Shown: positions 6,249 to 10,883 of the stretch, piece by piece | Numbering within the stretch: position 1 is the first letter of the stretch | How the letters are laid out: every line of letters starts with the position of its first letter | Source of the DNA: Candidatus Latescibacter anaerobius SCGC AAA252-E07 | GTDB taxonomy: Bacteria; Latescibacterota; Latescibacteria; Latescibacterales; Latescibacteraceae | DNA: 10,883 nucleotides | Direction: 5' to 3' | Assembly: GCA_000403035.1 (NCBI GenBank) | Contig: AQSL01000089.1 | Span: forward strand, 1-10,883 | Notes under the pieces: generated by a model | Told to the model about the DNA's origin: nothing | The model's input: only the letters and a program-made list of their open reading frames with translations | Databases searched by the model: none | Translations under genes and position numbers: made by a program

Positions 6249-6407
6249 TTTCCGCGTACGTTTCATGAATCCGAGCATCATGGTAACCGCTATTCCGATG
6301 AGACTGACAATTAATCCCAGGAAACTGAATATCAGAGCGAGCAAGAATGCGGCAACATTCAGGAAATTAAAAAGCTGTTTAATCCGGAATATACTACGAT
6401 AATCCAT
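6243..6407 (-). CDS. small membrane protein (54 aa)
   Basis: A minus-strand ATG at 6407 opens a 54-codon frame. The product starts MDYRSIFRIKQ, then has about 30 uninterrupted hydrophobic residues (about 16-46, with AAFLLALIFSFLGLIVSL) and ends in a positively charged KRTRKS. That is one long or two short transmembrane segments with a basic tail. It has no Cys or acidic residue within the membrane part. The ribosome binding site is weak (GTGAATT). The TAG stop lies inside the right-hand target duplication of the MITE-like element, so insertion happened at the stop codon and kept the protein whole. The family is unknown. Hydrophobicity and clean ends support a real gene, but the weak start signal leaves doubt. 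Confidence 0.5.
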   Translation of the reverse strand: MDYRSIFRIKQLFNFLNVAAFLLALIFSFLGLIVSLIGIAVTMMLGFMKRTRKS

Positions 6408-6554
6408 AATTCACATTTTTTTAATAGCATACAAAATATTTTACATATTATCTATTGATTATGCTCATACATTTCTGTAAAATGAGATAAAATGAATGAA
6501 GTGAATTCAGTAAAATTATATTTTTTACCAAAACCGACATGTGTAATGACTCGG

Positions 6555-6575
6555 CTATTCTATCATTCAGAATAG
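6555..6575. promoter_or_regulatory. 7-bp inverted repeat upstream of the DUF1080 gene
   Basis: CTATTCT (6555-6561) and AGAATAG (6569-6575) form a perfect inverted repeat around seven bases. It ends 40 bases before the DUF1080 start, where a repressor operator or a 5'-leader hairpin would sit. No convincing -35/-10 pair could be fixed nearby. Confidence 0.35.
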
Positions 6576-6615
6576 AGTGGGAAATTACCGTTTAAAATAA
6601 AAGCAGGAGGAAGAT

Positions 6616-7140
6616 ATGCGTAAGAATCCGGTTATTGTGTATACAGCATCACTGATTCTCTTTCTGATCCTCGCACTCCATAGTTTTTCTGAGGATACGC
6701 AGCCGGAAATTGTGAACGCACCGGAGGGTCGGATTCCCTCGGATGCAGTTGTTCTCTTTGATGGAACCGGCTTATCAGAATGGATCTATACCGATGGCAG
6801 ACCGGCAGGATGGATAGTATCCGATGGTTCGATGACGGTCAGGGATGGTGGTATCATGACCAGGAAAGAATTTGGCGATATCCAACTCCATCTTGAATTT
6901 GCTACGCCGGCGGAAGCAAAGGGTGAGGGGCAGGATCGCGGGAACAGCGGTGTTTATTTTCAGAGCGCGTATGAAGTTCAGGTGCTTGATTCGTTCGGAA
7001 ATGAAACGTACATCGACGGGATGTGCGGAGCGGTTTATGAACAGTATCCGCCGCTGACCTTGCTACCGAGCAAATTGAGAATCAGTACGATAGCTCATCG
7101 AAAAAAACAACATCTGCTAACAGTACGATACAAAAAATAA
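6616..7140 (+). pseudogene. DUF1080 (3-keto-disaccharide hydrolase-type) gene, truncated and fused
   Basis: The start is sound: GGAGGA five bases before the ATG, a Sec signal peptide (about 7-25) and the DUF1080 opening (VVLFDGTGLSEW at 45-56, GWIVSDGSMTVRDGGIMTRKEFGD, then NSGVYFQSAYEVQVLDSFGN). DUF1080 proteins form a concanavalin-like beta-sandwich and include 3-keto-glycoside hydrolases in secreted carbohydrate metabolism. Native sequence stops after residue 146 (YEQYPP). From 7054 the reading runs through 28 unrelated residues (TLLPSKLRIS... ending RYKK) that belong to another gene read in the wrong frame. The missing C-terminal half exists in inverted orientation at the right edge of the window, joined to an identical copy of bases 6959-7053. 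The product should lack about 87 residues of the sandwich and probably would not fold. Assembly error is an alternative. Confidence 0.85.
6959..7053 (+). repeat. inverted repeat, left copy (identical to 10789-10883)
   Basis: These 95 bases are identical to the reverse complement of 10789-10883, the last bases of the window. They encode codons 115-146 of the DUF1080 gene. Identity ends sharply between 7053 and 7054. On the other side the window edge hides how far it extends, so 95 bp is a minimum. Confidence 0.97.
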
Positions 7141-7142
7141 AT

Positions 7143-7946
7143 GTGCCTTCCAACCAAAATGTTTGGGAAGATAATGATTGGATAGTTTCTGTTGCTGACT
7201 GCCCTGCTGTAAATATTTCACGACAAGAGGCAATGAGACAAGCATTAAACGAAGCCCGGAAAAATGCCATTGGATATGCTGTTGGAATTCAAATATCATC
7301 TTCACAGTTACTCTCACAATCATCCAATCGATTAACAACCCTCACCAGCTATATAAATATCTCATCATATGGAAAAATTATTGAAGAACAAGAACCTAAA
7401 TGGGAAGAATTTGAGATAGGTAAAAACCAGAAAGGACTCACACTGTGGAATTATCAAGTAACTTTGAAGTGTAAAGTCCAGAAAGAGGAGGGACATGCTG
7501 ACCCGGGATTTTCCCTCAATCTTCGAGCAAATAAGTTGAAGTATAAAATGGGAGATGATATTCTTTTTCGTATAACTTCTTCAAGAGATTGCTACTTAAC
7601 TGTGTTTAATTTTTATGAGTCGGGTGATAAGGTATTTATCATCTTCCCTAATGATTTTGATAGTAATAATAAGCTTGTTGCAAATCAACCAAGAATTATC
7701 CCGGCACCAACCAGCGGTATAGCTTTTGAGGCTTTGCTTCCGGAAGGTTATGAAGAATCACATGAACTTATTATTGCTGTCGCAACAAATGAACCAATAG
7801 ATTTTTCTGAAGGTTTAGATAAGATTTCAGCTTTTTCATATATCTCAACTCCTGTTGCGGCAGTAACAGAAATAAATAGACGGCTTGTAACAATTCCACT
7901 TAATGAACGTACTCAGACAAGTGATATTTTATTAATTGAAAAATGA
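7143..7946 (+). CDS. DUF4384 protein with FlgT/LPP20-like N-domain, 5'-truncated
   Basis: The 267 residues from the GTG at 7143 contain two recognisable parts. Residues about 12-115 (WIVSVAD, then a helix AMRQALNEARKNAIGYAVG, then a strand set ending WNYQVTLKCKV) resemble FlgT-N/LPP20 envelope proteins. Residues about 122-215 (FSLNLRANKLKYKMGDDILF, then CYLTVFNF, KVFIIFPND) are a DUF4384 domain, often found with caspase-fold proteases. The GTG has no ribosome binding site and the protein has no signal peptide. The same frame is open further up, to the rearrangement breakpoint at 7054, through a Ser/Thr/Lys-rich linker (SSSKKTTSANST). The gene therefore lost its true start and export signal there, and expression is doubtful. 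Its stop overlaps the PIN gene start as ATGA (7943-7946). Confidence 0.75.
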   Translation: MPSNQNVWEDNDWIVSVADCPAVNISRQEAMRQALNEARKNAIGYAVGIQISSSQLLSQSSNRLTTLTSYINISSYGKIIEEQEPKWEEFEIGKNQKGLTLWNYQVTLKCKVQKEEGHADPGFSLNLRANKLKYKMGDDILFRITSSRDCYLTVFNFYESGDKVFIIFPNDFDSNNKLVANQPRIIPAPTSGIAFEALLPEGYEESHELIIAVATNEPIDFSEGLDKISAFSYISTPVAAVTEINRRLVTIPLNERTQTSDILLIEK

Positions 7947-8071
7947 AAACCTTATATTTTGACACAAGTACTATAAACTGTTTGTTTGATGACCCACGTT
8001 GCTCGGAAATAACTGAAAATATTCTTGAAAAATACATTGTTTATTTAAGTTTTATAATATTGCAGAAATAG
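7943..8071 (+). pseudogene. PIN-like protein, N-terminal piece before a frameshift
   Basis: The ATG at 7943 overlaps the TGA of the DUF4384 gene (ATGA), so translation is probably coupled. The first residues, KTLYFDTSTINCLFDD, are a typical PIN-domain opening with the conserved Asp of the first metal site (Asp7). After about 37 residues (VYLSF) the frame goes wrong and stops at 8069-8071. The next frame continues without a gap as YNIAEIAATSEQNKRR, the usual second PIN helix with its acidic residue. One base appears to be missing in the T/A run near 8045-8055. The intact gene would span 7943-8808, about 288 codons. Whether this is a real mutation, a sequencing error or -1 frameshifting at TTTT cannot be decided here. 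Confidence 0.75.
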
Positions 8072-8151
8072 CAGCAACTTCTGAGCAAAATAAAAGAAGA
8101 GACCTGATTAAATTTTCGCATAAACTATTAAACGATTATCGTCCTCTTGAT

Positions 8152-8808
8152 ATGCCACATGATTTTCTTGAGAGGTCTTTGATTGCCTATAAAAACAGGG
8201 ATAAAAATATTAATGGTTCTATCGAAGAGAGTAAAAGTTGGATTTGGGAATTACTTTGTGATGCTCCATTAGAAAGCAAAGCGTATTATTATCTTACTGA
8301 ATTAAAAAAAAGTGAAGAAAAATGGTATCAGGATATGAATGATGGTGGTAGACAAAGAATGCAGGAAATTATAAACGAAATGCATCAAGAAGAGCAAAAA
8401 AGAGTTCAGACAAATTTTTCATCATTCATTCATGATATGTATCACAATCGAACAGATGTTATTTATCATTTTATAATCAATTACATTCAAAAGAACATAA
8501 CAGAATTTGAAATAAAGAGTGAAAAAGAAGCACAACAAATTTTAACTCAATTAGAATCATGGCGTTTTTATCTTGCAGGAATGGGATACGGTATCTATAA
8601 ACATTCAATACAAAGAACCGATTACAGTAAAAAGAAAAATCCTGGAAGCATAGATACTCAACAATCGATTTACTTGTCTGCCTGTGATATTTTCGTTACA
8701 AATGATAAAAAAAGTGGTCAATATGATATGTTACGCTCAATAGTGCCATTTGGACATAGACATAGAATTGTTTGGGATTATAATCAACTTTGTCAGCATA
8801 TTAAATGA
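8152..8808 (+). CDS. PIN-like protein, C-terminal piece (frame-shifted continuation)
   Basis: This is the downstream part of the gene that begins at 7943. Its frame is open from about 8050, so the ATG at 8152 is only an internal methionine with no ribosome binding site. Residues before it (LIKFSHKLLNDYRPLD) link directly to the N-terminal piece. The middle (about 20-140) is a charged helical insertion (ESKSWIWELL, EEKWYQDMNDGG). The C-terminus, YLSACDIFVTNDKKSGQYDML then HRIVWDYNQL, has the acidic D-I-F-V-T-N-D motif that completes a PIN nuclease metal site. PIN domains are Mg/Mn-dependent RNases, frequent as toxins and RNA-processing enzymes. The stop overlaps the upstream ATG of the caspase frame (ATGA at 8805-8808). 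If the frameshift is a sequencing error, the full enzyme is intact. Confidence 0.75.
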   Translation: MPHDFLERSLIAYKNRDKNINGSIEESKSWIWELLCDAPLESKAYYYLTELKKSEEKWYQDMNDGGRQRMQEIINEMHQEEQKRVQTNFSSFIHDMYHNRTDVIYHFIINYIQKNITEFEIKSEKEAQQILTQLESWRFYLAGMGYGIYKHSIQRTDYSKKKNPGSIDTQQSIYLSACDIFVTNDKKSGQYDMLRSIVPFGHRHRIVWDYNQLCQHIK

Positions 8809-8817
8809 AAGAATATT

Positions 8818-8834
8818 GGAGGATAAATATCATG
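8818..8834 (+). promoter_or_regulatory. ribosome binding site deciding the caspase start
   Basis: GGAGG at 8818-8822 lies nine bases before the ATG at 8832. The in-frame ATG at 8805, which overlaps the previous stop, has no such site. I therefore prefer 8832, which also places a clean signal peptide at the N-terminus. Confidence 0.6.
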
Positions 8835-10373
8835 GCACGAAGAATAATTTTTATAAATACAATATTATGTTTTTTTTGGTTGTTTTTGGAAATTCCAATA
8901 TTTGCTCAAGAAAGTAAAACTGTACTGTTGAACCAAGAATTAGACAATGTCGGGGATAATTTTCATTTTTACATTTCATCTGTAACTGTTTCTCAAATGT
9001 TTTATAAGATTTCCTTTCATTTTTTAAATGATTCAGATTACACTTCTTTTAGTACTAAAATTGATAATATTTATGTTGGAAATTATGAACCAGTATCAAT
9101 TAATGGCTTAATCTTAGGTAAATACTATGATAATCCAAATCATCCAAAATTTTCAGTTGTAATTCCACGAAAATATAAAAAATTATATATTATTGGTGTT
9201 GGAACATCTAACGAAGATTTAGAATTAGACTTATCTCAATATGATGCATTTATGCCTGAGAAAAAAATTGCTCCCATTGAAAAAACAAGAATTGACTCCT
9301 CAAAACCAGTTATAACCATTTCATCTCCACAATTATACCAAAACATTTTTCGGACAGAAGATTTCTCAGTGATTATTAATGGTAAAGCCTCAGATAAAGA
9401 GGGAATTGCGTTCGTTACAGTAAATGGTGGTAATGCAAGCCTTAGAAGTGATGGGACATATCAGCAGCGTGTAAAATTGAAAATCGGGATGAATCCTATT
9501 AATATTAAAGCAATTGATATTAACGATAATGAGGCAGAACTTGCTTTTACTATCATACGAGAAGAAATCTTAGCGGATGATGAATTTTCTGATGTCGATT
9601 TCGCATTGGAAACTGGTAATAAAAACAGTAACGGCGTTGCAGTTGTTTTTGGAATAGAAGAATATATGTATGCCCCTTCGGTTACATTTGCCTATAATGA
9701 TGCTGAAATTTTTAGAGAATACCTTATTAAGACATTTGGATTTTCACGTGAGAACATCTATTTCCGAACAAGTGACCGTGCGACAAAAGGTGAATTTGAT
9801 AAAGTATTTTCAAAGACTGGCTGGATTAATAATCACACCAATGAAAACTCCGATATAATAATTTTTTATGCCGGTCATGGCGCACCTGAATTAAAAAACA
9901 ACGAACCATACCTTGTTCCTTATGATGTTGATCCTAATTACGCTTCAACAGGTTATCCATTGAATCAGTTGTATCTCAATTTAAAAGATATTAAAGCTCG
10001 TTCAATAACAATCATTATCGATGCATGTTTTTCTGGCATGACAAGGGAAAACGAAACATTACTTGCTGATGCACGGCCGATTGGAATAAAAATGAAAATG
10101 GGAGCAGTTCCTCCAAACGTTATTGTATTTACATCCGCCTCAGAGTCGGAAATCAGTTCAGCATATAAACAAAAACTTCATGGATTGTTTACGTACTATT
10201 TCCTTAAAGGTCTTATCGGGGAGGCAGATAGTAACAAAGATAAAAAAATTGATATTACAGAGATGCATGATTATGTAAAAATGAATGTATCTTCTCAAGC
10301 GAAGAAAATGGGAAGGGAGCAAAACCCTCAGTTGCTGGGCGGTGACAAAAGCAGAGTTTTATTGACTTATTAA
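8832..10373 (+). CDS. secreted caspase-fold (peptidase C14) protease with EF-hand loop
   Basis: Numbering here is from the in-frame ATG at 8805; subtract nine for the preferred start. A Sec signal peptide spans about 10-35 (ILCFFWLFLEIPIFAQ). Residues 40-150 are an unrecognised beta-rich region. Residues 165-253 form an Ig-like domain (PVITISSPQ, VTVNGG, GMNPINIKAID). Residues about 275-520 are a C14 caspase-like domain with both catalytic residues: His358 in YAGHGA and Cys408 in DACFSG. Residues 475-486 (DSNKDKKIDITE) match an EF-hand loop at every ligand position, suggesting Ca2+ binding, a feature that recalls Ca-dependent metacaspases. Known relatives cleave after basic or acidic residues; specificity here is open. 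The gene is complete, is third in the operon and follows the PIN gene by ATGA overlap. A weak AT-rich terminator follows. Confidence 0.9.
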   Translation: MARRIIFINTILCFFWLFLEIPIFAQESKTVLLNQELDNVGDNFHFYISSVTVSQMFYKISFHFLNDSDYTSFSTKIDNIYVGNYEPVSINGLILGKYYDNPNHPKFSVVIPRKYKKLYIIGVGTSNEDLELDLSQYDAFMPEKKIAPIEKTRIDSSKPVITISSPQLYQNIFRTEDFSVIINGKASDKEGIAFVTVNGGNASLRSDGTYQQRVKLKIGMNPINIKAIDINDNEAELAFTIIREEILADDEFSDVDFALETGNKNSNGVAVVFGIEEYMYAPSVTFAYNDAEIFREYLIKTFGFSRENIYFRTSDRATKGEFDKVFSKTGWINNHTNENSDIIIFYAGHGAPELKNNEPYLVPYDVDPNYASTGYPLNQLYLNLKDIKARSITIIIDACFSGMTRENETLLADARPIGIKMKMGAVPPNVIVFTSASESEISSAYKQKLHGLFTYYFLKGLIGEADSNKDKKIDITEMHDYVKMNVSSQAKKMGREQNPQLLGGDKSRVLLTY

Positions 10374-10379
10374 AAAGTA

Positions 10380-10401
10380 AATAAGTTTTATTCATTTTTT
10401 T
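10380..10401 (+). terminator. weak terminator after the caspase gene
   Basis: AATAA (10380-10384) pairs with TTATT (10388-10392) around GTT, and seven T follow at 10395-10401. The stem is short and has no G-C pairs, so it is only a plausible end for the operon. Confidence 0.4.
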
Positions 10402-10524
10402 AACAAAGTATAATCTTGTAATATTTGATGTAAAGGCGTTATTATATATTTAGAAGAATTTTTTAATGTACTCACTTCATCATTATGAAACCGTACTTCG
10501 TAAATTTTTTTCAGCGCTTTTATA

Positions 10525-10883
10525 TCACAGTTCTCTCGCCCAGATAGTGCGGTATTTCACCGGATGATCATGATCCTGGAGAAAAATCGGGCCTGTCGGC
10601 TGCTCGGTTTCTCGCGGTGCTGCACGGGTGGTTCCGTTTATTTCGACATGATCCTGAATAAGAACACCATTATGTAGTACCGTAACATCAGGTTTTTTTG
10701 TGATATTTCCCTGGCTGTCAAATCTCGGGGCATGAAAGATAATATCGTAGACCTGCCATATGCCTGCCGGTCTGCTGACATTAACCAACGGCGGATACTG
10801 TTCATAAACCGCTCCGCACATCCCGTCGATGTACGTTTCATTTCCGAACGAATCAAGCACCTGAACTTCATACGCGCTCTGAA
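10525..10883 (-). CDS. DUF1080 protein, C-terminal part (5' end beyond window)
   Basis: Read on the minus strand from the window edge, this frame starts inside codon 115 of the same DUF1080 protein as the 6616 gene. It is identical through codon 146, then continues with a proper C-terminus: LVNVSRPAGIWQVYDIIFHAP, VTVLHNGVLIQDHVEING, GPIFLQDHDHPVKYRTIWAREL and stop. The HNG..IQDHVE and LQDHDHPVKYR blocks are typical of the last beta-strands of DUF1080 proteins. If its N-terminus equals the left copy, the full protein is 233 residues. It is therefore probably the intact or parental gene, with 6616-7140 a partial duplicate. Alternatively this half was cut off by an inversion. Which is true depends on sequence beyond 10883. 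Confidence 0.85.
   Translation of the reverse strand, partial: QSAYEVQVLDSFGNETYIDGMCGAVYEQYPPLVNVSRPAGIWQVYDIIFHAPRFDSQGNITKKPDVTVLHNGVLIQDHVEINGTTRAAPRETEQPTGPIFLQDHDHPVKYRTIWAREL
10789..10883 (-). repeat. inverted repeat, right copy (identical to 6959-7053)
   Basis: This is the mirror copy of the 95-bp segment of the DUF1080 gene, read on the opposite strand, with no mismatch. It reaches the window edge, so its true length is unknown. The two copies flank about 3.7 kb containing the caspase operon. Confidence 0.97.

Noticed and set aside
7041..7142. Taking the DUF1080-DUF4384 junction as a gene fusion
   Set aside because: The two genes are in different frames at the junction, so no fused protein is made. 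The DUF1080 frame stops at 7138-7140 and the DUF4384 frame has a stop at 7038-7040.
8805..8831. ATG at 8805 as the caspase start
   Set aside because: It overlaps the previous stop and could be used by coupling, but GGAGG fits the ATG at 8832 and the signal peptide begins there. The earlier start remains possible.
1..10883. CRISPR array, rRNA or complete tRNA genes
   Set aside because: No regularly spaced repeats with spacers, no rRNA-like segments and no full cloverleaf were found. The only tRNA-like sequence is the 3' fragment at 2465-2512.

Overview
The window looks like chromosomal DNA of an uncultured environmental bacterium that degrades polysaccharides. Secreted beta-helix and DUF1080 carbohydrate proteins, a four-LTxxQ periplasmic protein and an exported caspase-fold protease would fit an FCB-type lineage, but no ribosomal or housekeeping marker is present, so the phylum is a guess. 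Strong AGGAGG-type ribosome binding sites precede the chromosomal genes.

Region 1 (1-2512) is the right end of an integrated element. Small plus-strand genes of unknown function (320-457, 503-859, 916-1200, 1213-1326) lead into a complete tyrosine recombinase (1357-2436). Twenty-eight bases after it lies the 3' half of a tRNA-Arg(CCT) gene, from the anticodon stem to CCA, which I read as the attachment-site scar (attR). The left part also holds three tandem 8-bp repeats, a 12-bp-stem inverted repeat and a long-range stem that sequesters the leader of the 503 gene.

Region 2 (2513-6615) is ordinary chromosome. A beta-helix lipoprotein gene resembling GH141 glycoside hydrolases (minus) is divergent from an LTxxQ/Spy-CpxP-like periplasmic protein gene (plus). 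A 180-bp MITE-like element with an 8-bp target duplication sits exactly at the stop codon of a 54-residue membrane protein gene (minus).

Region 3 (6616-10883) is the most unusual part. A DUF1080 gene starts normally but breaks off after codon 146 and runs into an AT-rich cassette. The broken coding segment recurs, inverted and identical over 95 bp, at the right edge of the window, where the gene continues to a normal C-terminus. Between the inverted copies is a three-gene plus-strand operon: a DUF4384 protein lacking its N-terminus, a PIN-like protein split by a frameshift, and a secreted caspase-fold (C14) protease with a complete His/Cys dyad and an EF-hand loop. Both gene junctions use ATGA stop/start overlaps. 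The inverted copies could reflect a chromosomal rearrangement, an invertible segment or an assembly error. The caspase-PIN-DUF4384 association is the best candidate here for an undescribed system, although this copy appears damaged.
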